Shown: piece by piece, positions 18,655-27,971 of the stretch
How positions within the stretch are numbered: position 1 is the first letter of the stretch
Layout: every line of letters begins with the position of its first letter
Source: Thermanaerothrix solaris
GTDB taxonomy: Bacteria; Chloroflexota; Anaerolineae; Anaerolineales; Anaerolineaceae
NCBI RefSeq assembly: GCF_032334255.1
Contig: NZ_JAUHMF010000001.1
Location: 372,001 to 436,000 of the forward strand
Direction: 5' to 3'
DNA: 64,000 nt
Notes under the pieces: model-generated
Told to the model about the DNA's origin: nothing
Seen by the model: the letters and a program-made list of their open reading frames with translations, nothing else
Databases searched by the model: none
Made by a program: the position numbers and the translations under genes

Positions 18655-20054
18655 CGATAAAGCGTGTAGGTCGGAGAGCTCGAAAACCAGAAGTAAAAGA
18701 CCAATTGTATATAGAAGAGTCCACAACGGACTCCGTCGGAAAGTTTGCACGTGGGCTGATCCTTCTACTTCTGATCATGTGGGGATTTAGTTTTGTTTGG
18801 GGATACTCTAATTCTGTCCTTGTGCTTAATATAGTTGGCCTTCTATTGGCGATACTTGGTTTTCGCTTTCCTGGTATCGGACTTTTGGGAATTGGATTGC
18901 TTTGTACACTCGACCCCCTGACGCGAAACTTGCTGTTAAGTGGTGGGCTATGGCGTTGGAACACTTTGAATTACTGGTTGATCATTGTTGTTCTGTTGAA
19001 CCTTCGATTAGTTCTACGCTTGAATGATCCCAACACACGATGGCTCGAGGCCTTTTGGATTATTCTGGCGCTAATGTTACCTCTTAGTGTGTACATAAAT
19101 GACGGGCTGCAAGATCTGCTTAATGTTGGAGCAACGTTGGGGATTCTCATCTATTTTGTCAAAGCCTCGCGAGATTCCAGGGTCTATTACTGGCAGGGAA
19201 TGGTCAATGGTTTTGCAGGGGTTTTAGGAGGATTAGCGTTTTACCTTCAACTGGGTAATCTTCCCTATATCAATCCAAACTCTTGGGCTGCGTTTCCAAT
19301 GACTGCGATCTTTTCAATTGCACTTGCATTGCCTAGTGCAGGGGCAATTAAACGTGGACGCCCAATCCTATTATTTCTGGCAGCCGTCAATATTATTTGG
19401 ATTTTTCTCACCGGAAGCCGTGGCAGTTTATTGACGGCTTTTGTGGTGGTTGTCTATTACATGCTGGTTTTACGTAGTATTTCCTGGACTACGCTCTTCC
19501 TTGTTGTTGGAAGTGTTGCTGTTTTCTGGGCATCAAATTTGTTATGGGAACGCGAAGCCTATGCGCTTAATCGAATCCAGCGTCTTTTCGATCCCACCTA
19601 TACCTTGGCTGAACGAACGAGTGGACGCTCTGATATTGCTGCTACTGGATTAAAAATTTTCCAGGAACGTCCTCTGGGAATTGGAACGGGTTCCTTTCGT
19701 GCCGGAGCCATTTTGCTAAACATTCAAAATGGCGCAGCTCGTCCGGCACATTCAGGATGGATTAAGACATTGGCGGAGAATGGTATCCAGGGGATTTTAA
19801 TAATGGCGATCATGGTAGGGTCATTTCTAATAAACGGTTGGTTAAGCCACGAGCATCAACGCTTTGCCGTTGGATTTTTGGTAACTGTGGTTTTAGCGGT
19901 TTCGTTTGTTTCTAAGGAATTTCAAGGGAAAGATTTGTGGTATCTTGTTGCCGGCTCTATTCCTCTTTTGAATCCCCAGCACATAAATGCTTATTTGCAG
20001 ACGCCTTTACCTGGACGAACAAGGCGAATGGCCCATCAGGGAACAAGAGTTTGA
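18639..20054 (+). CDS. O-antigen ligase/polymerase-like membrane protein (Wzy/WaaL superfamily)
   Basis: 471 aa from the ATG at 18639, five bases after GGAAGG; an earlier ATG at 18606 lies deeper in the previous gene. About ten or more membrane helices are apparent, for example LILLLLIMWGFSFVWGY and ILLFLAAVNIIWIFL. The Wzy_C-type region has FLTGSRGSLLTAFVVVVYYML, then a large outside loop with GLKIFQERPLGIGTGSF and PAHSGWIKTLAENGIQG, a pattern typical of O-antigen ligases and polymerases. It probably polymerises or transfers the lipid-linked repeat unit at the outer face of the membrane. Confidence 0.75.
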   Translation: MGEVVTIKRVGRRARKPEVKDQLYIEESTTDSVGKFARGLILLLLIMWGFSFVWGYSNSVLVLNIVGLLLAILGFRFPGIGLLGIGLLCTLDPLTRNLLLSGGLWRWNTLNYWLIIVVLLNLRLVLRLNDPNTRWLEAFWIILALMLPLSVYINDGLQDLLNVGATLGILIYFVKASRDSRVYYWQGMVNGFAGVLGGLAFYLQLGNLPYINPNSWAAFPMTAIFSIALALPSAGAIKRGRPILLFLAAVNIIWIFLTGSRGSLLTAFVVVVYYMLVLRSISWTTLFLVVGSVAVFWASNLLWEREAYALNRIQRLFDPTYTLAERTSGRSDIAATGLKIFQERPLGIGTGSFRAGAILLNIQNGAARPAHSGWIKTLAENGIQGILIMAIMVGSFLINGWLSHEHQRFAVGFLVTVVLAVSFVSKEFQGKDLWYLVAGSIPLLNPQHINAYLQTPLPGRTRRMAHQGTRV

Positions 20055-20056
20055 GG

Positions 20057-21217
20057 ATGGTTTCCCCAAAAATGGTTGCTTCTCCGGAAAAATTGCGTGT
20101 AGCCATAATCGCTGGCACTTTAGGTTTTGGAGGTGCTGAGAAACAACTCGTGTATCTGGCCAACGCTTTAGCCCAAACCGGCATCGAGGTGCGAGTTTAT
20201 TGCTTGACCCAAGATGAGCCTTACGAGGGAGTATTGCGTAAAGAGGGAATAACGGTTGTTTGGTTTGGTCAATCCGGCAGTCCAATTTTGCGAGTGTTTG
20301 CTTTGATCAACTTACTTCGGGATTTTCGTCCGCATTTTATCCATTCTGCTCACTTTTATACGAATCTTTATGCTGCTATTGCCTCAAAGTTTACCGGTGG
20401 AGTAGCGATTGGAAGCCTCCGAAGTGATCTTGAGTATGAGTTAAGTGCGAATGGTTTTTGGGGGCCTTGGTTGTTGCGGTTACCCCATGTGATTCTAAGT
20501 AACTCGTATGCGGCTCGCCAGCGCGCAATTACTTTTGGTTTAAATCCTGCGAAGGTTTTTGTATTACCAAATGCGATTGACTTGCATGCCTATGACCGAC
20601 AGGCTGCACAGACTTTCCTTTATTGCTTGCCGGAAGGACGTATTTGGATCGCTACGGTTTCGAGATTGATTGAGGTTAAGCGCTTGGACCGCTTCTTACG
20701 CGTCTTAGCGCGGGTTCGACAGCATGTACCTACCGTTGGGGGAATTATTGCCGGTGATGGGAGGCTTAGGAAACTCTTGGAGCAGCAGGCGACTGATTTA
20801 GGACTGATTCCCGATGGGGTCCAATTTCTTGGCCATTGTGAGGCTGTTCCGGCTCTTCTCTCGCGTATGGATGTGTTTATGTTAACCTCAGATCACGAGG
20901 GCTTTCCAAATGGTCTATTGGAGGCTATGGCTGCAGGTTTGCCGGTGGTTACGACGCCAGCAGGGGATGCCCCAAAAGTGGTTCAAGATGGTATCAACGG
21001 TTTTGTGGTGCCGCACGAGGACGAGGATGTTTTTGTGGAAAAAGTTACCTGGTTGGTTCAGCACCCACAGTTGCGTCAAACAATGGGCACAATGGGGCGG
21101 CAAATGGTGGAAACTTCTTATAGTTATGCCAATTTGGGGAAAAACGTATTTGACTTATATCAGAGAATCGCCCATTCCCTAAATCTTCCAAAAGTAGTTG
21201 CTTTGGTGAAGGCGTGA
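20057..21217 (+). CDS. glycosyltransferase family 4
   Basis: 386 aa from the ATG at 20057, right after the previous stop; an ATG at 20072 is an alternative. The frame runs back into the upstream gene but the conserved domain begins at LRVAIIAGTLGFGGAEKQLVYLA. The C-terminal half shows IATVSRLIEVKRLDRFLRVL, GGIIAGDGRLRKLLE, FMLTSDHEGFPNGLLEAMAAGLPVV and GDAPKVVQDGINGFVV, all typical of GT4. Substrate not predictable. Confidence 0.82.
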   Translation: MVSPKMVASPEKLRVAIIAGTLGFGGAEKQLVYLANALAQTGIEVRVYCLTQDEPYEGVLRKEGITVVWFGQSGSPILRVFALINLLRDFRPHFIHSAHFYTNLYAAIASKFTGGVAIGSLRSDLEYELSANGFWGPWLLRLPHVILSNSYAARQRAITFGLNPAKVFVLPNAIDLHAYDRQAAQTFLYCLPEGRIWIATVSRLIEVKRLDRFLRVLARVRQHVPTVGGIIAGDGRLRKLLEQQATDLGLIPDGVQFLGHCEAVPALLSRMDVFMLTSDHEGFPNGLLEAMAAGLPVVTTPAGDAPKVVQDGINGFVVPHEDEDVFVEKVTWLVQHPQLRQTMGTMGRQMVETSYSYANLGKNVFDLYQRIAHSLNLPKVVALVKA

Positions 21218-22269
21218 AAATGTCATTGATTAACAGGTATCCCCGGCTAGGATTTGTGGGTTCAATGCTTGGAGTTAACCCGGGGTGGGTAACTAGCCAA
21301 GGTGAAATTCTGGCAAACTTATTTACCCAGGCAGGCTATTCGGTACGTCTTACCTCTACTCATATCAATCGCCTACGTCGTGCTTTGGACATTGCGATCA
21401 CTACAATGCTTACCTGGAGAAATCAGGTGGATGTCCTTCTTATCATGGTCTTCTCGGGTGCAGGGTTTGCCTTTGCGGATATGGCAAGCTTAATTGGGCA
21501 ATGGTTAGGTAAACCCATAATCATGTGGCTTCATGGTGGGGCATTGCCACAGTTTAGTCACCGTTTTCCTCATTGGGTTCATCGAGTACTTAACCGAGGT
21601 ACGGCTGTGGTTTCACCATCCCCGTATTTAGCCCATCATTTTGAAACCATGGGATTTTTAGTTCGTGTTATTCCAAACGTGCTTAATTTACATGATTATC
21701 CCTATCGCCGTCGGGAAACCTGTTTACCTCGATTAATTTGGATGCGCACCTTCGAGAAATCCTACAATCCAGAACTAGCCCTAGAGGTTGTTTCGCGGCT
21801 TAGATCTCGCTGGCCGGAGATAATCTTAACCATGGGGGGACAAGATCGCGGTTGGCTTAATGAGGTCAAGACCCGAATCCAGAAATTGAGGTTGGAGGCC
21901 AATGTTCGTTTGGTAGGATTTATGGATATGACGATCAAGCAGCAAGAATTTAGCGCCCACGATATTTATCTCAGCACCACTCGGGTGGATAACACACCCG
22001 TCAGTGTTGTTGAAGCAGCTGCGTTTGGGTTACCTATTGTTGCTACTTCTGTGGGTGGCATCCCGTTTATGTTACGAGATGAGGAAACAGCTTTGCTTAC
22101 AGAGGACAACAATGCCGTTGACATGGCTGATGCCGTAACTAGATTGATAGATGATCCAGCCTTGTCCTCCCGGCTTTCAGAAAAGGGACGGGCAATGGCG
22201 GAAACATATGATTGGCAATCAGTACGTTTGGGGTGGGAATCTCTATTTCGTGAGATCGCTGTCTTGTGA
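21214..22269 (+). CDS. glycosyltransferase family 4
   Basis: 351 aa from a GTG that overlaps the previous stop by 4 bp (GTGA); an ATG two codons later at 21220 is equally plausible. The N-terminus PRLGFVGSMLGVNPGWVTSQGE and the later IMWLHGGALPQF, VSPSPYLAHHF, VIPNVLNLHDYPYR, VSVVEAAAFGLPIVATSVGGIPFML segments are of the GT4 type. The 4-bp overlap implies translational coupling with the upstream transferase. Confidence 0.8.
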   Translation: MKMSLINRYPRLGFVGSMLGVNPGWVTSQGEILANLFTQAGYSVRLTSTHINRLRRALDIAITTMLTWRNQVDVLLIMVFSGAGFAFADMASLIGQWLGKPIIMWLHGGALPQFSHRFPHWVHRVLNRGTAVVSPSPYLAHHFETMGFLVRVIPNVLNLHDYPYRRRETCLPRLIWMRTFEKSYNPELALEVVSRLRSRWPEIILTMGGQDRGWLNEVKTRIQKLRLEANVRLVGFMDMTIKQQEFSAHDIYLSTTRVDNTPVSVVEAAAFGLPIVATSVGGIPFMLRDEETALLTEDNNAVDMADAVTRLIDDPALSSRLSEKGRAMAETYDWQSVRLGWESLFREIAVL

Positions 22270-22304
22270 AGGGGGATGAGTAGTGCTTTTCATGAGGTTA
22301 ACGA

Positions 22305-23714
22305 ATGGATAAGATATCCCTTTACCAAAGCCTTCCTTACCCTTTGAAGTCATTGGTTGCTAGCCTTCATGGGTTTCGCTTGCGAGCCCAACGCTTTGGG
22401 GGAAGATCCGAGCGCAGAATTAATGAAGCCCTTTCTCGTGAACATTGGTCTTGGGATGAATGGCAGTCATGGCAACAAACGCGCTTGGACGAAATGCTTG
22501 ATTTGGCAGTAAAACAAGTGCCTTATTATCGTGAATATTGGGAAAAGCGACGTCAAAGGGGAGATCGGGCGTCTTGGGCATACTTAGAAAACTGGCCGAT
22601 ACTCAAAAAAGACCCCCTGCGCCGGTTTCCCAAGGCTTTTGTGGTTGAAGGAGCGGATTTTCGCTCGTTGATCGAGGAACATACGAGCGGCACCACTGGC
22701 ACGCCCTTGACGATATGGCGCAATTTAGAAACAGAGCGTCAATGGTATGCTCTTTATGAAGCGCGAGTTCGAAGATGGAATGGTTTCTCATATCATGACC
22801 GTTGGGCCATTTTGGGTGCGCAGCCCATCATTGCTGTAACTCAACAGCACCCGCCGTTTTGGGTCTGGAATGCAGGACTAAACCAACTTTATCTTTCTGC
22901 GATCCATATCAGCGAGACTTTTGTTTCATCTTATGTGGAAGCATTATGGAAATACCGCATACGCTATCTTTTGGGGTACCCTTTTGCGTTGGCTCTAATA
23001 GTTCGCTTGGCCGAAAAAGTGGGTTTGCAATTACCCCAATTAGATTCAGTGATTACAAACTCTGAAATTTTGCTACCAGAGATCAGGGCAATTCTGTCGC
23101 GCGGTTTTAAGTGTCGAGTGGTGGATACTTACGGAATGTCTGAAACTGTTGCTGCGGCCAGTGAGTGCGAATTTGGCCACATGCACGTCTGGCCAGATGC
23201 AGGGGTCATTGAAATTCTAAGGGAGGAAGAGGATAAACCGGCTGATAAAACTGAACCTGGTAGGTTAATCTTGACAGGGTTGCTCAACCCGATCATGCCT
23301 TTGATTCGCTATGAAATTGGGGATCGAGGGCGATGGGCATCTGATCCGACGCATTGTGAATGTGGGCGACAAATGCCAGTATTAGCCGAAATAAAAGGAC
23401 GCTTGGATGATGTGCTCTTGTCTCCGGACGGACGCCGCATAGATGCAGTTGTTGCCGTTGTGTTTAAAGCGGATTTACCTGTTCGTGAAGCTCAGATTGT
23501 TCAGAGGGCCTTGGATCATCTAGAGATACGAATAGTTCCTGAAGCAGGATTTTCGGATCGTGATGTAGATGTGCTTGTACGGCGAGTTAAGAAAATAGCG
23601 GGTGAGGATATGGACGTGGACGTTGTCAAAGTTGATGCGATTCAGCGCGGCCCTAACGGAAAATTTCGCTTCATTATTTCACTGCTTGATCATTCCAGTC
23701 CTTTATCCCTGTAG
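22305..23714 (+). CDS. PaaK/CapK-like adenylate-forming enzyme
   Basis: 469 aa. The AMP-binding P-loop-like motif HTSGTTGTPLTIWRN and the later VVDTYGMSET, GRLILTGLLNPIMPLIRYEIGDRG and IKGRLDDVLLSPDG blocks place it in the phenylacetate-CoA ligase-like branch of the ANL superfamily. Related proteins (CapK type) occur in capsule and exopolysaccharide clusters, where their substrate is mostly unknown. They may activate a carboxylate for attachment to a glycan. It follows GT4 genes and precedes a GT2. True phenylacetate catabolism is unlikely in this context. Confidence 0.75.
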   Translation: MDKISLYQSLPYPLKSLVASLHGFRLRAQRFGGRSERRINEALSREHWSWDEWQSWQQTRLDEMLDLAVKQVPYYREYWEKRRQRGDRASWAYLENWPILKKDPLRRFPKAFVVEGADFRSLIEEHTSGTTGTPLTIWRNLETERQWYALYEARVRRWNGFSYHDRWAILGAQPIIAVTQQHPPFWVWNAGLNQLYLSAIHISETFVSSYVEALWKYRIRYLLGYPFALALIVRLAEKVGLQLPQLDSVITNSEILLPEIRAILSRGFKCRVVDTYGMSETVAAASECEFGHMHVWPDAGVIEILREEEDKPADKTEPGRLILTGLLNPIMPLIRYEIGDRGRWASDPTHCECGRQMPVLAEIKGRLDDVLLSPDGRRIDAVVAVVFKADLPVREAQIVQRALDHLEIRIVPEAGFSDRDVDVLVRRVKKIAGEDMDVDVVKVDAIQRGPNGKFRFIISLLDHSSPLSL

Positions 23715-23748
23715 ATCTATCTAAAAGAGTTCAAAGGAGTAATACAAA

Positions 23749-24750
23749 ATGGCGGGTGAGAAGTACCCGTTTGTATCCGTTGTAATGCCGGTTAGAAACG
23801 AAAGAGATTACATCCAACAAAGCCTAGAAGCAGTTTTGGCCCAAGACTATCCTCGAGAGTGTATGGAAATACTGATAGTTGATGGGATGTCCGAAGATGG
23901 GACGCGAGAATACGTCTGCGAGCAACAAAAGCACGTTCCTAATTTATATCTGCTGGATAATCCAGGCAAGATAGTGCCCGTGGGATTAAACATTGCCATT
24001 GCAAAGGCAAAGGGGGAAATTGTGGTTCGGGTAGATGGTCATTGCATCATTGCACCAGACTATATACGGCGCTGTGTGGATTATTTAGAACGAGAGCCTA
24101 TTGTGGGTGTCGGAGGGCCAATGGAAACCGTGGGGGAAACACCCACAGCCAGGACAATCGCACTTGCCATGTCTTCTCTGTTTGGGGTAGGAAATTCGGC
24201 TTTTCGGGTTCATGTCAATTCACATCGCTATGTTGATACGATTCCTTTCCCGGCTTATAGAATGAGCACCCTTCGCGAGGCAGGCCCTTTTGACGAAGAC
24301 CTAATCAGAAATCAGGATGATGAATATAACTATCGCCTTAGATCAATGGGAGGAAAGTTACTTCTTGCTCCCGACGTGCGGTCTAAATATTACAGTCGAG
24401 GTTCTTTGAAAGCCCTTTGGAGGCAATATTTCCAATATGGATTTTTCAAGGTTCGTGTACTACAGAAACACCCGGCACAATTCAGTCTACGCCAGCTTAT
24501 TCCGCCTGCTTTCGTTGGCACCTTGTTGGTGGCATTAGTGTTATCTGTTTTCATTGTGCCGATGCGTTATTTTCTATTGGGTTTGCTAGTGGTTTATACC
24601 GCGGTTAATTTTGGCGTATCACTCCTTATTGCCATTCGACATGGTTGGGAACACTTTTGGCGCTTGCCGCCAACTTTTGCAATTTTACACATTGCTTATG
24701 GTTTGGGATTTTTAACGGGCCTCTTAAAAGCAATCGCTCGTAAAAATTGA
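23749..24750 (+). CDS. membrane-anchored glycosyltransferase family 2 (ExoA-like)
   Basis: 333 aa with an AAAGGAG site before the ATG. The GT2 catalytic domain has FVSVVMPVRNERDYIQQSL, ILIVDGMSEDGTREYV, VVRVDGHCIIAPDYI with a DXH-type metal site, and a late RNQDDEYNYRLR block. The C-terminal about 90 residues contain two or three membrane helices (FVGTLLVALVLSVFIVPM, FLLGLLVVYTAVNFGV, HIAYGLGFLTGLL). The layout resembles succinoglycan ExoA-type enzymes. It extends a lipid-linked glycan on the cytosolic face. Confidence 0.8.
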   Translation: MAGEKYPFVSVVMPVRNERDYIQQSLEAVLAQDYPRECMEILIVDGMSEDGTREYVCEQQKHVPNLYLLDNPGKIVPVGLNIAIAKAKGEIVVRVDGHCIIAPDYIRRCVDYLEREPIVGVGGPMETVGETPTARTIALAMSSLFGVGNSAFRVHVNSHRYVDTIPFPAYRMSTLREAGPFDEDLIRNQDDEYNYRLRSMGGKLLLAPDVRSKYYSRGSLKALWRQYFQYGFFKVRVLQKHPAQFSLRQLIPPAFVGTLLVALVLSVFIVPMRYFLLGLLVVYTAVNFGVSLLIAIRHGWEHFWRLPPTFAILHIAYGLGFLTGLLKAIARKN

Positions 24751-24847
24751 GAGTTTGAGCTTGGGGGAATTCATAAATGTGTTTAACTTGGAGTTGGTCT
24801 GTGTTTTTTCTTTAGAGGTTACGAAACCCTGTGGTATGGAGGGAGGA

Positions 24848-26863
24848 ATGGAAAAAGTTGTTTACACCAAGGAACCTGAAGATTCCGAGATTAAAGCCTG
24901 GTTTTCGGTCATGATGCGTCATCTAGATGATGGGTTGCGGCGAGTTAGGGATATTGTCGTCTCAGCAATGGGGATGATCGTTCTCGCTCCCTTCTTTCTT
25001 CTTGTTGTAATGATGATTCGACGCGATTCACCTGGGCCAATTTTTTACAAAGGGCATCGCGTGGGAAAGAATGGTCGTATTTTTAAGATCCTAAAGTTCC
25101 GTACTATGTATGAACATCCTGCTTCGTTTAATGGCGCGCGGGTAACAGCCAAGGACGATCCGAGAATTACGCCATTCGGGCGGATTTTGAGAGACACGAA
25201 ACTTAATGAATTGCCTCAATTGTGGAATGTCTTCGTGGGAGACATGAGCCTTGTTGGGCCGCGACCAGAAGACCCAGAAATTGCCTCGCACTGGCCGGAG
25301 GACATCCGGCGCGAAATTCTCTCGGTGCGACCAGGAATCACCAGCCCGGCTTCTGTCCTGTATCGCAATGAAGAAGAGATGCTCCAATCTCGAAACGTTA
25401 TGGATCGTTACCTGTGGGATATCCTCCCTAGCAAATTACGTTTGGATCAGCTGTATGTACGGAATCGTAGTTTATGGACAGATTTTGATGTTCTATTCTG
25501 GACAGCAGTGGTGTTGCTTCCCCGGCTTAAGAATTATGTGGTTCCAGAGCACTTACTCTATTGGGGACCACTGGCGCGCTTTTTAAATCGCTATCTTGTT
25601 TGGTTCTTTGTGGATTTCTTGGTGGCTTTTGTGGCTGTTGGTTTTGCAGGAGTGTTGCGGCGGCTGAGTGGCCCATTGGACCTTGGCATTGAATTGTCAA
25701 TCGGGATCGCGTTCATCATCGCTTTTATGTTCAGTATGATCAATGCATTAACGGGAATTAACCGTGTTGAGTGGTCGAACGCAGGTGCTGCCGAAGCAAT
25801 GGATCTGGCGGTTTCGACGGGGCTGGTAACATTGATCCTTTTTTTGGTCAACCTTTTCCTCCCAGGTGGAACTTTATTACCACCTATTGTCTTGGTTGTA
25901 ACAGGCATGTTCGCTTACATCGGATTTGTTGCGACTCGTTATCGGAATCGGCTGGTTAGTAATCTGGTTACACGTTGGTTACAAGCAAGAGGGGAAAGAG
26001 TCAAGACATTAGGTGAGCGCGTATTGATTATAGGAGCGGGGCAGACGGCCCGTTTTGGTATCTGGTTGCTTCGAAATGGAGACCTGGCGCGAGCGTTTAC
26101 CCCCATCGGACTCATTGATGACAACCCGCGCAAGATTGGGGCGTTGGTTGATGGTTTACCAGTGATCGCTCGAACTGACAAAATTCCCACTTTGGTGAAA
26201 CAGCATGATGTTGGATTGATCCTTTTTGCCATCAGTGATATTCGCCCAGAACACAGCGAAAGAATTCTAGCCCTTTGCCGACAAACAGATGCGCGACTCA
26301 TTCTGATGCCGGAAGTTTTGGATAGTCTGAAGGCTCACTTTCCTACGGGTGAGCAGAGTCGAGAAGAATTGGCGGAAAAAGTTTTGAGAAACACACTCTA
26401 TGATCGTCTAACAGGGGTGTATAACCGGCAGCACTTTTTGCGTTTGCTTGATCGCGAAACTCAAAGGGCGAGACGATATCGTAATTCACTTTCCTTGATC
26501 ATCATGAGCGTTGATTACGCTTGGCCGAATGAGGCAACCCGTTCAGCAGCAATTACTGCCCAGATCCTCAAGGCGGTTTCTGAGCGGGCTTTACGCGATA
26601 TTCGTGAGATTGATGCAATAGGGCGATTGGAAGAAAAAATTTTCGGGATCCTTTTACCGGAAACCTCAATTGAGGGGGCAAACCTCGTGGCTGAACGCTT
26701 ACAGGTGCGCTTGGGCAGTGCTCCAGTTTGGACTGATCGTGGTCCGTTGGGGGTTGAGGTGGTCATGGGGGTTGCGTGTTTGGATGGTTCTCAAGATCAG
26801 GAAAGTGTTTTTGAGAGGGCGTATCAAGCTATGAAAATCGCAGCAGACACGAGACCTCTATGA
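24848..26863 (+). CDS. priming sugar-phosphate transferase with swapped domain order and degenerate GGDEF domain
   Basis: 671 aa from the ATG at 24848 (GGAGG five bases upstream; the frame is open to a TTG at 24755). Residues 27-230 form a bacterial sugar transferase domain (PF02397 type) with a membrane hairpin near 37-57, KFRTM, DPRITPFGRILRDTKLNELPQ and MSLVGPRP. This domain moves a sugar phosphate onto undecaprenyl phosphate. Four membrane helices (about 247-362) and a Rossmann domain (about 388-500, VLIIGAGQTARFG, GLIDDNPRKIGA) follow; in WbaP/FlaA1-like proteins these normally precede the transferase. Residues 518-668 form a GGDEF-like domain (DRLTGVYNRQHF) whose signature reads EEKIF at 595-599. 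It is probably not a cyclase but could sense a signal. Confidence 0.8.
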   Translation: MEKVVYTKEPEDSEIKAWFSVMMRHLDDGLRRVRDIVVSAMGMIVLAPFFLLVVMMIRRDSPGPIFYKGHRVGKNGRIFKILKFRTMYEHPASFNGARVTAKDDPRITPFGRILRDTKLNELPQLWNVFVGDMSLVGPRPEDPEIASHWPEDIRREILSVRPGITSPASVLYRNEEEMLQSRNVMDRYLWDILPSKLRLDQLYVRNRSLWTDFDVLFWTAVVLLPRLKNYVVPEHLLYWGPLARFLNRYLVWFFVDFLVAFVAVGFAGVLRRLSGPLDLGIELSIGIAFIIAFMFSMINALTGINRVEWSNAGAAEAMDLAVSTGLVTLILFLVNLFLPGGTLLPPIVLVVTGMFAYIGFVATRYRNRLVSNLVTRWLQARGERVKTLGERVLIIGAGQTARFGIWLLRNGDLARAFTPIGLIDDNPRKIGALVDGLPVIARTDKIPTLVKQHDVGLILFAISDIRPEHSERILALCRQTDARLILMPEVLDSLKAHFPTGEQSREELAEKVLRNTLYDRLTGVYNRQHFLRLLDRETQRARRYRNSLSLIIMSVDYAWPNEATRSAAITAQILKAVSERALRDIREIDAIGRLEEKIFGILLPETSIEGANLVAERLQVRLGSAPVWTDRGPLGVEVVMGVACLDGSQDQESVFERAYQAMKIAADTRPL

Positions 26864-26900
26864 TGTGTATTTACGATTTTTATCTTTTGAGGAGCATTCT

Positions 26901-27902
26901 TTGAATACAGAGACTATTTTTACAGGAAAAAAGATTTTGGTTACTGGAGCAGCAGGGTTTATCGGTAGCCACCTGGTTGAGCGATTGCAGACTTTGGGGG
27001 CAGATGTGAGAGCCCTTGTGCGCTACACCTCGCGCGGCGATGTGGGATGGTTAAGTCTCCTTCCGGGTGAGCGGAAACAGGCCTTAGAGATTGTATTCGG
27101 GGATCTACGCGATCCGGACGCAGTACGTCAGGCTATTGTGGGAACTCACATTGTTATACATCTTGGAGCCTTAATTTCAATTCCTTATTCTTACCTCCAT
27201 CCTTTCGAGGTTGCTCAAGTCAATCTTATGGGCACGCTTAATGTTTTGATCGCAGCCCGCGATGTGGGGGTTGAGCGGGTAATCCATACATCAAGTAGTG
27301 AGGTATATGGTTCGGCACAATACATACCCATTGATGAGCGACACCCATTGCAAGGGCAATCCCCCTATTCGGCGAGCAAAATAGGAGCAGATATGCTGGC
27401 TGAAAGTTTTCATCGAACGTTTGATCTGCCGGTCGTCACAATCCGACCTTTCAATACTTATGGCCCTAGGCAATCGGCACGAGCTGTAATTCCGGCCATT
27501 ATTACTCAAGCGCTTACAAGAGATACCATTTTTTTGGGCAATCTTTCTACTAGACGCGACTTCACCTTTGTAACAGATACTGTTGAGGGTTTTGTGCGTG
27601 CTATTGTTGCAGGTGGAGTGGAGGGGGGCGTTTTTAATTTGGGTACCGGTTATGAGGTTAGCATTAGTGAATTATGTCAAATGATCCTTGCTCTGACTGG
27701 GAGTCGCGCTCGGATCATTCAGGATGAACAGAGATTACGGCCTGAAAAATCCGAGGTCTTACGGTTGTTATCGGATAATCGGCGGGCGCGTGAAGTGTTA
27801 GGTTGGACTCCTAAAGTGTCGCTTGATGAGGGTCTAAAGGAAACCATTGAATGGATCAAAGGGAACTTAGGGCGTTTTAAGACTGGGCAATATGAGATTT
27901 AG
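26901..27902 (+). CDS. NAD-dependent nucleotide-sugar 4,6-dehydratase/epimerase (LegB-like SDR)
   Basis: 333 aa from the TTG at 26901, six bases after GAGGAG; a GTG at 26865 lacks a ribosome site. The Rossmann motif GAAGFIG is at residues 16-22. SSSEVYG and PYSASK give the catalytic residues, and RPFNTYGPRQSARAVIP is typical of sugar dehydratases. Overall it resembles LegB-type UDP-GlcNAc 4,6-dehydratases of legionaminic and bacillosamine pathways. The following nucleotidyltransferase and DegT aminotransferase support a 4-amino-4,6-dideoxy sugar product. The nucleotide used is not known. Confidence 0.75.
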   Translation: MNTETIFTGKKILVTGAAGFIGSHLVERLQTLGADVRALVRYTSRGDVGWLSLLPGERKQALEIVFGDLRDPDAVRQAIVGTHIVIHLGALISIPYSYLHPFEVAQVNLMGTLNVLIAARDVGVERVIHTSSSEVYGSAQYIPIDERHPLQGQSPYSASKIGADMLAESFHRTFDLPVVTIRPFNTYGPRQSARAVIPAIITQALTRDTIFLGNLSTRRDFTFVTDTVEGFVRAIVAGGVEGGVFNLGTGYEVSISELCQMILALTGSRARIIQDEQRLRPEKSEVLRLLSDNRRAREVLGWTPKVSLDEGLKETIEWIKGNLGRFKTGQYEI

Positions 27903-27971
27903 TGCCGGATATATTGCTGGATAGATTACCTAGAGATTAAAAGCGGATTCGGGGTCAGGAAGGAGGACATT

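Noticed and set aside
26364..26863. Active diguanylate cyclase domain in the sugar transferase
   Set aside because: The GGDEF motif is replaced by EEKIF, so enzyme activity is not supported; kept only as a degenerate domain.
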